The notes under the pieces were generated by a model that was given only the letters and a program-made list of their open reading frames with translations, had not been told where the DNA came from and did no database searches. Shown here piece by piece: positions 19,259-28,618 of a DNA stretch of 64,000 bases. Made by a program: the position numbers and the translations under genes. The stretch is from Allosphingosinicella indica (GTDB lineage Bacteria; Pseudomonadota; Alphaproteobacteria; Sphingomonadales; Sphingomonadaceae). How positions within the stretch are numbered: the first letter of the stretch is position 1; the number at the start of each line of letters is the position of its first letter. Location of the stretch: the NCBI RefSeq assembly GCF_900177405.1, contig NZ_LT840185.1:2285501-2349500 (forward strand), in the 5' to 3' direction.

Positions 19259-20002
19259 GTGCATCGCAAGCTGGTGGTCGGCAATTGGAAGATGAACGGC
19301 AGCATTGCCCAGCTCGGCGAACTGCCGGCGATCGCGGAAGCGGCGCGCGAGGCGGCGGGGGTGGATGTCGCGATCTGCCCGCCCTTCACCCTCATCGCGC
19401 CGGCGGTGACACGCGGGGGCGGGTTGCCGATCGGCGGGCAGGATTGCCATGCGGCCGACAGCGGCGCGCATACCGGCTGCATTTCGGCAGCGATGCTGAA
19501 GGAGGCGGGCGCGCGGCTGGTCATCATCGGCCATTCCGAGCGCCGCGCCGAGCAGCAGGAGAGCGACGCGGCGGTGCGCGCCAAGGCGGCAGCGGCGCTA
19601 TCCGAGGGGCTCCAGACCATCGTCTGCGTCGGAGAGAGCGAAGCTGAGCGCGAGGCCGGGCGGGCGGTGGCGGTGGTCACCGCCCAGCTCGCCGGATCGC
19701 TCCCCGATCCGGAGGCGGAGGCGGAGCTGGTGATCGCCTATGAGCCGATCTGGGCGATCGGCACCGGCAAGGTCGCGACGCCGGACGATGTCGCCGAGAT
19801 GCACGCGGCGATCCGCGCGCATCTGGTCGATACCTTCGGCGATCAGGGCGCGCGGCTGCGCATCCTCTACGGCGGGTCGGTCAAGGCCGACAATGCGGCC
19901 GAGCTGTTCGCGGTGCGCGACGTCGATGGCGCGCTGGTCGGCGGCGCGAGCCTGACGGCAGCGCAATTCGTGCCGATCATCGAGGCGGCCGGGCGGCATT
20001 GA
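19259..20002 (+). CDS. tpiA: Triosephosphate isomerase
   Basis: This enzyme interconverts dihydroxyacetone phosphate and glyceraldehyde 3-phosphate in glycolysis and gluconeogenesis. There are 247 residues from a GTG at 19259, the family-typical length and start. VVGNWKMNG gives the Asn and Lys, IIGHSERR the catalytic His, AYEPIWAIGTG the catalytic Glu, and YGGSVKADNA the phosphate-binding loop. It heads a tpiA-secG-pyrG run on the plus strand, a frequent order in alphaproteobacteria. Confidence 0.97.
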   Translation: MHRKLVVGNWKMNGSIAQLGELPAIAEAAREAAGVDVAICPPFTLIAPAVTRGGGLPIGGQDCHAADSGAHTGCISAAMLKEAGARLVIIGHSERRAEQQESDAAVRAKAAAALSEGLQTIVCVGESEAEREAGRAVAVVTAQLAGSLPDPEAEAELVIAYEPIWAIGTGKVATPDDVAEMHAAIRAHLVDTFGDQGARLRILYGGSVKADNAAELFAVRDVDGALVGGASLTAAQFVPIIEAAGRH

Positions 20003-20112
20003 ACCCGGGCTGCCGATAGACTAGATGGCGCGCGATACGCCGTTCGCGATGCGGGCGGCGCCCAACCTGTTTTCTCATCCGGCACCGGCCGGGCGGAATG
20101 GAAAGCCCCGAG

Positions 20113-20523
20113 ATGTTCAAGTTCCTCCTCATCATCCAGACGCTGGTCGCGGCGGGTCTCGTCACCGTGATCCTTATGCAGCGCTCGGAAGGCGGCGGGC
20201 TCGGCGTCGGCGGTTCCAGCTCCGGCCTGCTCACCGCACGCGCCGCGGCCGACTTCCTGACCCGTGCCACCGCGATCCTCGCGACGATCTTCGTGGTCCT
20301 CTCGATCATCCTCGCCGGCCTCGCGGCCGTGACCGCCGCGCCGAGCGAGTTCGACGATTCGCTGGTCCGCCAGCAGCCGGCGGGCAGCAGCGTGCCGCTG
20401 GCCAACGGCGGGATGCAGCCGGCCGCGCCCGGCGCACCGGCCGCGATCCCCGGCGCCGCCGCTCCGGCCGCCGCGGGCGACGTGCCGCTCGCCCAGCCGG
20501 CCGAGCAGGATCAGGCGCAGTAA
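20113..20523 (+). CDS. secG: Preprotein translocase subunit SecG
   Basis: SecG is the small two-helix subunit of the SecYEG channel. The start at 20113 (MFKFLLIIQT) is chosen over 20098 because GGAAAG lies 7 nt upstream and the family begins this way; it gives 136 residues. The first helix (about 3-20) is followed by the conserved loop MQRSEGGGLGVGGSSSG, and a second helix lies around residues 50-75. A C-terminal Ala/Pro-rich tail of about 50 residues is longer than in E. coli but common in this group. It lies between tpiA and pyrG. Confidence 0.95.
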   Translation: MFKFLLIIQTLVAAGLVTVILMQRSEGGGLGVGGSSSGLLTARAAADFLTRATAILATIFVVLSIILAGLAAVTAAPSEFDDSLVRQQPAGSSVPLANGGMQPAAPGAPAAIPGAAAPAAAGDVPLAQPAEQDQAQ

Positions 20524-20609
20524 AAGCCGCAGGCCCGAAACAAAAAAGGCGCTTGCCGCGATTCGGCGGGTTGCGCGCTTCGGACATCCGCCCTTAAGCC
20601 TGTCCCCCC

Positions 20610-22253
20610 ATGGCGCGGTTCATTTTCATCACCGGCGGCGTGGTCTCCTCGCTCGGCAAGGGTCTCATGGCGGCATCGCTCGGCGCGCTGCTGCAGGCGC
20701 GCGGCTATCGCGTGCGCATTCGCAAGTTCGATCCCTATCTGAACGTCGATCCGGGGACGATGAGCCCCTATCAGCATGGCGAAGTCTATGTGACTGACGA
20801 CGGGGCGGAAACCGATCTCGATCTCGGCCATTACGAGCGGTTCACCGGCGTCGCGGCGCGGCAGGCGGACAATATCACCAGCGGCCGCATCTATCGCGAC
20901 ATTATCACCAAGGAGCGGCGCGGCGACTATCTCGGCGCGACGGTGCAGGTGATCCCGCACGTGACCAACGAGATCAAGGCCTTCGCCCGCGCCGATACCG
21001 AGGACCTCGATTTCGTGATCTGCGAGATCGGCGGCACGGTGGGCGATATCGAGAGCCTGCCGTTCATCGAGGCGCTGCGTCAGCTCCGCAACGATCTTGG
21101 CCGCAGCGAGACGGTGAGCATCCACACGACGCTCATCCCCTATATCGCTGCCGCGGGCGAGCTGAAGACCAAGCCGACGCAGCACAGCGTGCGCGATCTG
21201 ACCGCGCTCGGCATCCAGCCCGACGTGCTGCTCTGCCGGGTCGACCGGCCATTGCCCGAGGGCGAGCGCGCCAAGATCGCGCAATTCTGCAACGTGCGGA
21301 AGGAAGCGGTCATCCCGGCGCTGGATGCCAGGAGCATCTATTCGGTACCGCTCCAATATCACCGCGAAGGGCTCGACGCGGAGGTGCTGCGCGCTTTCGG
21401 CATCACCGATGCTCCGGCGCCCGATCTTTCCCGATGGGACGATATCGAGGACCGGATCGAGCATTTCGAGGGCGAAGTGACGATCGGCGTGGTCGGCAAA
21501 TATGTCGGGCTGCCGGACGCCTACAAGAGCCTGACCGAAGCCTTGGTCCACGGCGGCCTCGCCAACCGGGTGAAGGTGCGGATTAACTGGCTGGACGCAG
21601 AGCTGTTCGCCGCCAACGAGGATGGGACGCCAGGCGACGTCGCGCCGATGCTGGAGCCGGTGCATGGCATCCTCGTCCCCGGCGGGTTCGGCGAGCGCGG
21701 CAGCGAGGGCAAGATCGCGTCGGTGACCTTCGCGCGCGAGCGGGGGGTGCCGTTCTTCGGCATCTGCCTCGGCATGCAGATGGCCTGTGTCGAGGCGGCG
21801 CGCCACAGCGGATTGGAAGGCGCCAGCACTACGGAATTCGGCGACACCGCCGAGCCGGTGGTCGGCCTCATTACCGAATGGATGACCGAGGAGGGTATCC
21901 AGAAGCGCGAAGCGGGGGGCGATCTCGGCGGGACGATGCGGCTCGGCGCCTATCCCGCCAAACTCGGCGGCAACAGCGTCGTGCGGCGCGTCTATGGCAC
22001 CGAGGCGATCAGCGAGCGCCACCGCCACCGTTATGAGGTCAACACGCATTACAAGGACCGGCTGGAGCAGTCCGGGCTGGTGTTCAGCGGGATGAGCCCC
22101 GATGGCCAGCTCCCCGAGATCGTCGAGCGGCCGGACCATCCGTGGTTCATCGGGGTCCAGTTCCACCCGGAACTCAAGTCCAAGCCCTTCGACCCGCATC
22201 CTTTGTTCGCGAGCTTCATCGAAGCCGCGGTCAAGCAGAGCCGCCTGGTCTGA
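20610..22253 (+). CDS. pyrG: CTP synthase
   Basis: CTP synthase aminates UTP to CTP using ATP and glutamine. There are 547 residues, normal length. The synthetase domain opens with [15 protein letters not shown] (P-loop) and includes [20 protein letters not shown] and [12 protein letters not shown]. The class I glutamine amidotransferase domain has the nucleophile Cys in FFGICLGMQ and the His and Glu in [11 protein letters not shown]. It follows secG by about 87 nt and ends at a clear terminator. Confidence 0.98.
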   Translation: MARFIFITGGVVSSLGKGLMAASLGALLQARGYRVRIRKFDPYLNVDPGTMSPYQHGEVYVTDDGAETDLDLGHYERFTGVAARQADNITSGRIYRDIITKERRGDYLGATVQVIPHVTNEIKAFARADTEDLDFVICEIGGTVGDIESLPFIEALRQLRNDLGRSETVSIHTTLIPYIAAAGELKTKPTQHSVRDLTALGIQPDVLLCRVDRPLPEGERAKIAQFCNVRKEAVIPALDARSIYSVPLQYHREGLDAEVLRAFGITDAPAPDLSRWDDIEDRIEHFEGEVTIGVVGKYVGLPDAYKSLTEALVHGGLANRVKVRINWLDAELFAANEDGTPGDVAPMLEPVHGILVPGGFGERGSEGKIASVTFARERGVPFFGICLGMQMACVEAARHSGLEGASTTEFGDTAEPVVGLITEWMTEEGIQKREAGGDLGGTMRLGAYPAKLGGNSVVRRVYGTEAISERHRHRYEVNTHYKDRLEQSGLVFSGMSPDGQLPEIVERPDHPWFIGVQFHPELKSKPFDPHPLFASFIEAAVKQSRLV

Positions 22254-22258
22254 CGCAC

Positions 22259-22287
22259 AAAAAAGGCGGCCCGCAAGCCGCCTTTTT
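22259..22287. terminator. Bidirectional Rho-independent terminator between pyrG and ald
   Basis: A run of A, then GGCGGC (22265-22270), loop CCGCAA, GCCGCC (22277-22282) and TTTTT. The A tract on the left serves the minus-strand ald transcript and the T tract on the right serves pyrG. Confidence 0.9.
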
Positions 22288-22308
22288 CTTGCAACTGGTC
22301 TCAAGCCG

Positions 22309-23409
22309 TCAGAGCGGCACGAACTCCTCGTTGAGCGCTTCGGCGACCGCCTGATGACGGATCTTGCCGCCCAAGACGTTGAGCCCGGCCGCGAGGTGCG
22401 GATCAGCCTTCATCGCCGCTTCCGCACCCATGTTCGCGAGCTTGAGCGCGAAGGGCAGGGTTGCGTTGTTGAGCGCGAAGGCCGAGGTGCGTGCGACCGC
22501 GCCGGGCATGTTCGCCACGCAATAATGGATCACGCCGTCGATCTCGAACACCGGATCGGCGTGGGTGGTGGGGTGTGACGTCTCGAAGCAGCCGCCCTGG
22601 TCGATTGCGATGTCGACGAGGACGCTGCCGCGCTTCATGGTTTTCAGCATGTCGCGGGTGACGAGCTTCGGCGCGGCGGCGCCGGGCACGAGGACCGCGC
22701 CGATCACGAGATGCGCGCTCTGCACCGCAGCGGCGATCGCCGCCTTGCTGGCGTAAGCGGTCTTGATCTGGCTCGAGAAGAACATGTCGAGCTCGGCCAG
22801 CCGCGCGTTGGAGATGTCGTAGATGGTGACGTCGGCGCGCATGCCGACCGCCATCTGCGCCGCGTTGACGCCGGAGACGCCGCCGCCCAAAATCGCGACC
22901 TTTGCAGGCGCGACGCCGGGAACGCCGCCGAGCAGCACACCGCGGCCGCCCTGTTCCTTCTCGAGATAATGCGCGCCGACCTGCACCGACATGCGGCCCG
23001 CGACCTCGCTCATGGGCTTCAGGAGGGGCAGCGATCCGTCGCGCGCGGTCACCGTCTCATAGGCGATGCAGGTCGCGCCCGACTTCATCAGGCCCTTCGC
23101 CTGATCGGGATCGGGGGCGAGGTGGAGGTAGGTGAAGAGCAGGTGGCGCGGCTCGAGCAGCGCGATTTCCTGCGGCTGCGGCTCCTTCACCTTCACGATC
23201 ATGTCGGCCGCCTTGAAGGTCTCGGCGGCGTTGGGCGCGATCGTCGCGCCGACATCGACATAATCCTGATCGTCGAAATCGATGCCGCTGCCGGCCTGCG
23301 TCTCGACGATGACCTGATGGCCGGCCGCGATCAGCTCGGCGACCGAGGGCGGGGTGAGGCCGACTCGATATTCGTGGTTCTTGATCTCTTTCGGGACACC
23401 GATTCGCAT
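22309..23409 (-). CDS. ald: Alanine dehydrogenase
   Basis: This NAD-dependent enzyme catalyses reversible oxidative deamination of L-alanine to pyruvate and ammonia. The 366-residue product starts MRIGVPKEIKNHEYRVGLTP, diagnostic of the family. The catalytic His sits in LFTYLHLAPD, and the Rossmann signature is AILGGGVSGVNAAQMAVGM. The VLVDIAIDQGGCFETSHPTTH segment is also typical. It is monocistronic, convergent with pyrG and divergent from kup. No Lrp-type regulator is adjacent. Confidence 0.96.
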   Translation of the reverse strand: MRIGVPKEIKNHEYRVGLTPPSVAELIAAGHQVIVETQAGSGIDFDDQDYVDVGATIAPNAAETFKAADMIVKVKEPQPQEIALLEPRHLLFTYLHLAPDPDQAKGLMKSGATCIAYETVTARDGSLPLLKPMSEVAGRMSVQVGAHYLEKEQGGRGVLLGGVPGVAPAKVAILGGGVSGVNAAQMAVGMRADVTIYDISNARLAELDMFFSSQIKTAYASKAAIAAAVQSAHLVIGAVLVPGAAAPKLVTRDMLKTMKRGSVLVDIAIDQGGCFETSHPTTHADPVFEIDGVIHYCVANMPGAVARTSAFALNNATLPFALKLANMGAEAAMKADPHLAAGLNVLGGKIRHQAVAEALNEEFVPL

Positions 23410-23562
23410 TTCGCGCTCTCCAGGATCGATTATGCGCGCGGCCTATAGCCGGGCTTCGCCCGCTTGTCGCCGTTGCGGATCGTCCGGCCGCTATGCTAGA
23501 GGCGCCGACGCCCGGCGAGTCCGGGCGTTTCAGGGGTGCAGGGCCTCACAGCCTCTTCCACG

Positions 23563-25482
23563 ATGAACGACGTCGCCGCCGCCCCAGATGCGCCCGCCGG
23601 ACCGGCGGGTGCGCATGACAGCCGTCAGCAGGGCATAGCGACGCTGTCGCTGGGCGCGCTCGGCGTCGTCTTCGGCGATATCGGTACCAGCCCTCTCTAC
23701 GCGCTGCGCGAAACCTTCGTCGGCCATCACCCGCTGGCGGTCGATCCCGCGCATATTCTCGGCGTGCTCAGTCTCATCTTCTATTCGATGATGCTGGTGG
23801 TGACGGTGAAATATGTCACCATCGTCATGCGCGCCGACAACAAGGGCGAGGGCGGGAGCCTGGCGCTGCTGGCGCTGCTCACGCGATCGATCAGTCCTGG
23901 CAAGCGGACCGTTGGACTGGTGCTGCTCGGCGTGCTGGCGACGTCGCTCTTTTACGGGGATTCGATGGTGACCCCGGCCATTTCCGTGCTGTCGGCGGTC
24001 GAGGGGCTGACCATCGTCAACAGCAGCCTCGAGCCGTTGGTGGTTCCGATCGCGATCGTCATCATCGTCGGGCTATTCGCCATCCAGTCGCGCGGGACGG
24101 CGCGGATGGGGGCTTTCTTCGGCCCGATCATGCTCGTCTATTTCCTGATTCTCGCGGGCCTCGGCGTCGTGAATGCCGTCAAGGCGCCCGAAGTGCTGAG
24201 CTTCCTCAATCCCTACTGGGCGTTCAACTTCTTCCGCATCGACGGCTTTCTGGCGTTTTTGGCGCTGGGGTCTGTCGTACTGGCGATCACGGGAGCCGAG
24301 GCGCTTTATGCCGACATGGGCCATTTCGGCCGCAAGCCGATCGCGCTCGCGTGGCTGTTCGCGGCGCTGCCGTGCCTGATGCTCAACTATGTCGGGCAGG
24401 GCGCGCTGCTGCTGACCGATCCCTCCGCGGCGCAGAACCCATTCTATCGCATGGCGCCGGAGGAATGGCGGCTGGGGCTCGTCATCATCGCGACGCTGGC
24501 GACGATCATCGCGAGCCAGGCGATGATCACCGGTGCCTTCTCGGTAACCCGACAGGCGGTGCAGCTCGGCTTCCTGCCGCGCATCTCGATCCGCCATACC
24601 AGCGCGCGGACGCAGGGCGAGATCTACATTCCGCTCGTCAACTGGTCGCTGATGATCGCCTGCGTAATCCTGGTCCTCGGCTTCCGCTCGTCGAGCAACC
24701 TTGCCGCCGCCTACGGCATCGCAGTGACGGGCACGATGTTCATTACCACGCTGATGCTGGGCGTACTGGTCTTCCGCGTCTGGAACTGGAACCCGATCCT
24801 GGCGGGCATCACGCTCGCCACCTATGTCATCATCGACGTCGCCTATTTCACCTCGAACCTCACCAAGATCCCCGACGGCGGCTGGTTCCCGCTGGCCGCC
24901 GGCATCGTGATCTTCACCTTCCTCACCACCTGGTCGAAGGGACGCCGGCTGATGATCGACCGGATGAACGAAAGCGCAATGCCGATCGCGGTGTTCATCA
25001 AGTCCGCCGCGAACAGCGCCAGCCGCGTGCCGGGCACGGCCGTGTTCATGACCACCAACCCCGACGGCATCCCGCATGCGCTGCTCCACAACCTGAAGCA
25101 CAACAAGGTGCTGCACGAGCGGGTGATCCTGCTGACCATCAAGGTGGAGGACGTGCCGCACGTCGCCGAGGCCTACCGCCACGAGATCAAGCGGCTCGAC
25201 GGCGGTTTCTACCGGCTGGTGATCCACTATGGCTTCATGGAGGAGATCAACGTCCCCGGCGCGCTCGCTAGCCTGAAGGACGAGTGCGGCACCGCGTTCA
25301 AGATGATGGACACCAGCTTCTTCCTCGCACGGCAGACGCTGCTGCCCTCGTCGCGGCCGGGCATGGCGATCTGGCGCGAGAAGCTGTTCGCCTGGATGAT
25401 GCGCAACGCCGAAAGCGCGATGGAATTCTTCAAGCTGCCGACCAATCGCGTGGTCGAGCTCGGCAGTCAGGTGGAAATCTGA
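23563..25482 (+). CDS. kup: Low-affinity potassium transporter Kup
   Basis: Kup is a K+ uptake protein of the KUP/HAK/KT family in the inner membrane. From the ATG at 23563 it has 639 residues, near the usual length; a GTG at 23536 lacks a ribosome site. It opens with [21 protein letters not shown], the family signature, and has about 12 hydrophobic helices in the first 450 residues, including GADNKGEGG-type [14 protein letters not shown] and SFFYGDSM-like [13 protein letters not shown] hydrophilic cytoplasmic C domain follows (about 460-639). The next gene's start overlaps its stop codon. Confidence 0.96.
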   Translation: MNDVAAAPDAPAGPAGAHDSRQQGIATLSLGALGVVFGDIGTSPLYALRETFVGHHPLAVDPAHILGVLSLIFYSMMLVVTVKYVTIVMRADNKGEGGSLALLALLTRSISPGKRTVGLVLLGVLATSLFYGDSMVTPAISVLSAVEGLTIVNSSLEPLVVPIAIVIIVGLFAIQSRGTARMGAFFGPIMLVYFLILAGLGVVNAVKAPEVLSFLNPYWAFNFFRIDGFLAFLALGSVVLAITGAEALYADMGHFGRKPIALAWLFAALPCLMLNYVGQGALLLTDPSAAQNPFYRMAPEEWRLGLVIIATLATIIASQAMITGAFSVTRQAVQLGFLPRISIRHTSARTQGEIYIPLVNWSLMIACVILVLGFRSSSNLAAAYGIAVTGTMFITTLMLGVLVFRVWNWNPILAGITLATYVIIDVAYFTSNLTKIPDGGWFPLAAGIVIFTFLTTWSKGRRLMIDRMNESAMPIAVFIKSAANSASRVPGTAVFMTTNPDGIPHALLHNLKHNKVLHERVILLTIKVEDVPHVAEAYRHEIKRLDGGFYRLVIHYGFMEEINVPGALASLKDECGTAFKMMDTSFFLARQTLLPSSRPGMAIWREKLFAWMMRNAESAMEFFKLPTNRVVELGSQVEI

Positions 25483-25979
25483 AGCCGATCCTTGTCACCG
25501 CGCTGTTCGGCGACGCGGACTTCGCTTGGCTCGATGGCCTGCGCCGCGCGCATTTTCCGCCCGAGCGCAACCAGGTGCCGGCGCACCTTACGCTTTTCCA
25601 CCACCTGCCGCCGTCGGTGGAAGGCGAACTAGCCGGGCGTTTGGCCGATCTAGCGCGCCGACCGACGCCCTCGGCACGGATCGCGCGGATCATGAACCTC
25701 GGCAACGGGACGGCATTTGCGATCGAGAGCGACGCGCTGGCGGAGATGCGCGCGGAGCTCGCCGATGCCTTTCACGGCCTGCTCGTACCGCAGGACATGG
25801 CGCCGTGGCGGCCGCACGTCACCGTTCAGAACAAGGTCGAGGCGCGGGAGTCGCGCGGCCTGCAGCAGCGACTTGCGGCGGATTTCATGCCCCGCCCGCT
25901 GGCGATCGCCGGTCTGGCGTCATGGCGGTATGACGGCGGACCGTGGGAGGCGATCCGCCGCTACCCGTTCCGCGGCTAG
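25479..25979 (+). CDS. 2H phosphoesterase (2'-5' RNA ligase-like), probable CTG start
   Basis: There are 166 residues. Two H-x-T motifs are seen, HLTLFHHLP near residue 35 and HVTVQNK near residue 115. These are the paired catalytic histidines of LigT-like 2H enzymes, which act on 2',3'-cyclic or 2'-5' RNA phosphates. No ATG, GTG or TTG lies between the kup stop and the conserved region in this frame. The best start is a CTG at 25479 overlapping the kup TGA, with AGGTGG 6 nt upstream. Its stop shares the palindrome CTAG (25976-25979) with the convergent gene. The cellular RNA substrate is unknown. Confidence 0.8.
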   Translation: MKPILVTALFGDADFAWLDGLRRAHFPPERNQVPAHLTLFHHLPPSVEGELAGRLADLARRPTPSARIARIMNLGNGTAFAIESDALAEMRAELADAFHGLLVPQDMAPWRPHVTVQNKVEARESRGLQQRLAADFMPRPLAIAGLASWRYDGGPWEAIRRYPFRG

Positions 25980-26407
25980 TCGATCTGGCCGATGCCTTCG
26001 CAACTGAGGTCGAAGGCGGCGAGGCCGGCGTCGAGCAGGCCGGCGAGCATCGGCATGTCCATCAGCTCGTCGATCGCGCCGTCATTGCCCTGCTCGACAT
26101 TGTCGCTGGCCTCCTGCGTGGCATCGTCCCACTCGCTGGTGTCATAGGTGCCGCGGCCGACCCAGGCGAGCGCCAGCACTTCGGCGAGCTGATCGTCGGC
26201 GAGATCGTCGAGCAGCGCGCGGATTTCCTCCTCGACGCCGGTATTCACCTCATCCTCCAGCACCGAGAGCGCTTCACCGCCCTCGTCGTCGAAATCGTCG
26301 ACATTGTCGGGATCCTCGTCCGCATCCTGCGCGGGAACCTGCGCCTCCATCTCGCGGGCGCGGATGATGAGGCGGCAGATCGTGTCGAGCGGGGTGAGCA
26401 ATTCCAT
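25976..26407 (-). CDS. DUF3775-family acidic protein
   Basis: A 143-residue cytoplasmic protein of unknown function. ATG 26407 (MELLTPLDTICRLIIRAREM) is preferred with GGAG 8 nt upstream; ATG 26413 is the alternative. It is strongly acidic, with DADEDPDNVDDFDDEGGE near residues 30-47, and a conserved central portion (LDDLADDQLAEVLALAWVGRGTYD). It resembles the DUF3775 family of alphaproteobacteria. The gene is convergent with the 2H phosphoesterase, sharing the CTAG stop palindrome. Confidence 0.75.
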   Translation of the reverse strand: MELLTPLDTICRLIIRAREMEAQVPAQDADEDPDNVDDFDDEGGEALSVLEDEVNTGVEEEIRALLDDLADDQLAEVLALAWVGRGTYDTSEWDDATQEASDNVEQGNDGAIDELMDMPMLAGLLDAGLAAFDLSCEGIGQID

Positions 26408-26586
26408 CGTCATGTCTCCGCGGCCGGGAGGGCCGTTTTGGCAGGAGCAACGACGGCGCGCGCCGCCGGTTCCGGGCTGGCCACGCAACGGTGCGGATAG
26501 GGGGTGCGAGAGCGGTTGACCGGAATCGCGGGCGTTTCTATAGCGCCGCATCGCCCGCGCAGCGCCGCGGCCGCGAAGCCCGTTGG

Positions 26587-26663
26587 GGCGGAGTAGCTCA
26601 GCTGGTTAGAGCAGCGGAATCATAATCCGCGTGTCGGGGGTTCAAGTCCCTCCTCCGCTACCA
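26587..26663 (+). tRNA. tRNA-Met (anticodon CAT, elongator type)
   Basis: Acceptor GGCGGAG (26587-26593) pairs with CTCCGCT (26653-26659), including a terminal G-T pair; A73 and CCA are encoded. The D arm is GCTC..GAGC. Anticodon stem GCGGA/TCCGC flanks ATCATAA, giving CAT. There is no initiator-type 1-72 mismatch of C-A kind nor three G-C pairs in the anticodon stem. The sequence matches alphaproteobacterial elongator tRNA-Met better than tRNA-Ile2. Confidence 0.9.
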
Positions 26664-26733
26664 CCTCCTGCAGATATGCCCGGAACCGGCCGAGTTGCGG
26701 CGCGTATCCCTTTGGCTTTCCAAAGGATATGCC

Positions 26734-27345
26734 ATGACGCTGAAGGCCATCGCGCTCAATTGCTCACTCAAAACCTCGTCCGACGAGGCGTCCTCGACCG
26801 ACCGGATGATCGATCTGCTGCGCAAGGCGCTAGCCGAGCATGACGTGGATTTCGTCGAGACGATCCGGCTGGTCGATCATGACGTGAAGCCCGGGGTGAC
26901 GTCGGACGAAGGGGAGGACGATGCCTGGCCCGTAATCCGCGAGAAGATCCTCGACGCCGACATCCTCATCATGGGGACGCCGGTGTGGATGGGGCAGATG
27001 TCGAGCGTCGCCAAGCGCGCGCTGGAGCGGATGGACGCCTTTCTCGACGAGACCGACGATCAGGGCCGGATGCCGAGCTACGGCAAGGTCGCGGTCGCGG
27101 CGATCGTCGGCAACGAGGACGGCGCGCATGCGATCAGCGCGGACCTCTTTCAGGCCCTGAACGATACCGGCTGGACGATCCCCGCGGTCGCTGCGACCTA
27201 TTGGGTCGGCGAGGCGATGGGATCGACCGATTTCAAGGACTTGGATGATGTTCCCAAGATGGTGGCAAAGACGGTGAAGATGGTCGCGGGCAACGCCGCG
27301 CATCTCGCGGGGCTGCTCAAGAAGGCCAATTATCCGGGGACCTGA
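26734..27345 (+). CDS. Flavodoxin-like / NADPH-dependent FMN reductase family protein
   Basis: A 203-residue cytoplasmic flavoprotein from ATG 26734 with AAAGGA 6 nt upstream. The N terminus MTLKAIALNCSLKTS is the FMN phosphate loop of the flavodoxin fold. ADILIMGTPVWMGQMSS is the isoalloxazine-binding segment, followed by VAVAAIVGNEDGAHAIS. Relatives reduce FMN, quinones or other electrophiles with NAD(P)H. The precise substrate is not evident. It follows tRNA-Met and is convergent with hpd. Confidence 0.85.
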   Translation: MTLKAIALNCSLKTSSDEASSTDRMIDLLRKALAEHDVDFVETIRLVDHDVKPGVTSDEGEDDAWPVIREKILDADILIMGTPVWMGQMSSVAKRALERMDAFLDETDDQGRMPSYGKVAVAAIVGNEDGAHAISADLFQALNDTGWTIPAVAATYWVGEAMGSTDFKDLDDVPKMVAKTVKMVAGNAAHLAGLLKKANYPGT

Positions 27346-27352
27346 CGCCGCC

Positions 27353-27424
27353 GTCATTGCGAGCGCGCAGCGCGCGGCAATCCAGCGGTGTCAGTCTGGA
27401 TTGCTTCGCTTCGCTCGCAATGAC
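27353..27424. repeat. Dispersed inverted repeat (GTCATTGCGAGCG family)
   Basis: GTCATTGCGAGCG (27353-27365) is mirrored by CGCTCGCAATGAC (27412-27424), with inner arms GCAATCCAG and CTGGATTGC. This belongs to a well-known kind of dispersed intergenic palindrome in proteobacteria. Lying between two convergent genes, it may also end transcription. Confidence 0.85.
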
Positions 27425-27431
27425 GGAAGAA

Positions 27432-28478
27432 TTACGCCTCTTCGGTCGCCGGCAGGACGCCGCGGCGGATCTGGTCGAGTTCGATTGACTCGAACAGTGC
27501 CTTGAAATTGCCCTCGCCGAAGCCTTCGTTGCCCTTGCGCTGGATGATCTCGAAGAAGATCGGGCCGACCATATTCTCGGTGAAGATCTGGAGCAGCAGG
27601 CCCTCGCCGGTCTCGGGCGATCCGTCGATCAGGATGCGGCGCTTGCGCATCTCCTCGACGCTGTGGCCGTGGCCGGGCAGGCGCTTGTCGATGAGATCGA
27701 AATAGGTGTCCGGGCTGTCCTGGAAGATCACGCCATTGGCGCGGAGCTGATCGACGGTTGCGAAGATGTCATCGGTCGCGAGCGCAAGATGCTGGATTCC
27801 TTCGCCCTTATATTCGCGGAGAAATTCCTCGATCTGGCTGTGCTCGTCCTGGCTCTCGTTGAGCGGGATGCGGATCTTGTCGTCCGGCGCGGTCATCGCA
27901 CGGCTGAGCAGGGCGGTCTGCTTACCCTCGATGTCGAAATAGCGGATCTGACGGAAGTTGAAGAGCTTCTCGTAGAAAGAGGCCCAATGGTCCATCCGCC
28001 CGCGGTTCACATTATGGGTGAGGTGATCGAGCGTGTGGAGGCCGGCGCTCTCCGTCGTCTCGCCAGTGCTGTCGAACATCGTATCGTAGATCGTGCTCGC
28101 GCCGTAGGTGTCGACGAAATAGAGGAGTGATCCGCCGATGCCCTCGATCGCGGGCAGATCGAGCTCGCCCTTCGCATCGGTGCCGCCGCGCTCGACCGCC
28201 ATCGCATGCGCCGCCTTCGCATCGGCGACCCGAAACGCCATCGCGCTGGCCGAGGGGCCATGATCGCCGCGGAAATCAGCGGCATGGCCGGCCTTCTCCA
28301 TATTGAGCAGGAAGTTGATGTCGCCCTGCGCATAGCGGCGGATGGCGAGGCTCTTGTGGGTGCCGCGATGCGCGAAGCCGAGCCGCGTCAACAGATCCGC
28401 CATCGCCTCCGGATCGGGGCTGGTAAACTCGACGAATTCGAAACCGTCGAGGCCAAGCGGATTTTCGTGCGCGGTCAT
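27432..28478 (-). CDS. hpd: 4-hydroxyphenylpyruvate dioxygenase
   Basis: This non-haem Fe(II) enzyme converts 4-hydroxyphenylpyruvate to homogentisate in tyrosine breakdown. The 348-residue product from ATG 28478 (MTAHENPLGLDGFEFVEF) has two vicinal-oxygen-chelate halves. Iron ligands are visible as the His in LDHLTHNV, the His in IQHLALATDD and the Glu in GPIFFEIIQRKGNEGFGEGN. The C-terminal helix FKALFESIELDQIRRG is typical. No homogentisate dioxygenase or other tyrosine-catabolic gene is adjacent, so the pathway must be scattered. Confidence 0.97.
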   Translation of the reverse strand: MTAHENPLGLDGFEFVEFTSPDPEAMADLLTRLGFAHRGTHKSLAIRRYAQGDINFLLNMEKAGHAADFRGDHGPSASAMAFRVADAKAAHAMAVERGGTDAKGELDLPAIEGIGGSLLYFVDTYGASTIYDTMFDSTGETTESAGLHTLDHLTHNVNRGRMDHWASFYEKLFNFRQIRYFDIEGKQTALLSRAMTAPDDKIRIPLNESQDEHSQIEEFLREYKGEGIQHLALATDDIFATVDQLRANGVIFQDSPDTYFDLIDKRLPGHGHSVEEMRKRRILIDGSPETGEGLLLQIFTENMVGPIFFEIIQRKGNEGFGEGNFKALFESIELDQIRRGVLPATEEA

Positions 28479-28618
28479 GGGGCAAGCCTTCGTCTGAAAA
28501 GGAGGAATGCCATGCCCTCTACCAATCCGGCGCCGCGCCCGCAAATGCGGCGGCTTGCCTTGGGCCCCGGCGAGTACCTATCTGGACGCCCGTAACCCTC
28601 CCCAGCAGGATATGATTC

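Noticed and set aside
26587-26663. tRNA-Ile2 (modified CAT anticodon)
   Set aside because: Body sequence matches alphaproteobacterial elongator tRNA-Met, although a CAT anticodon alone cannot exclude Ile2.
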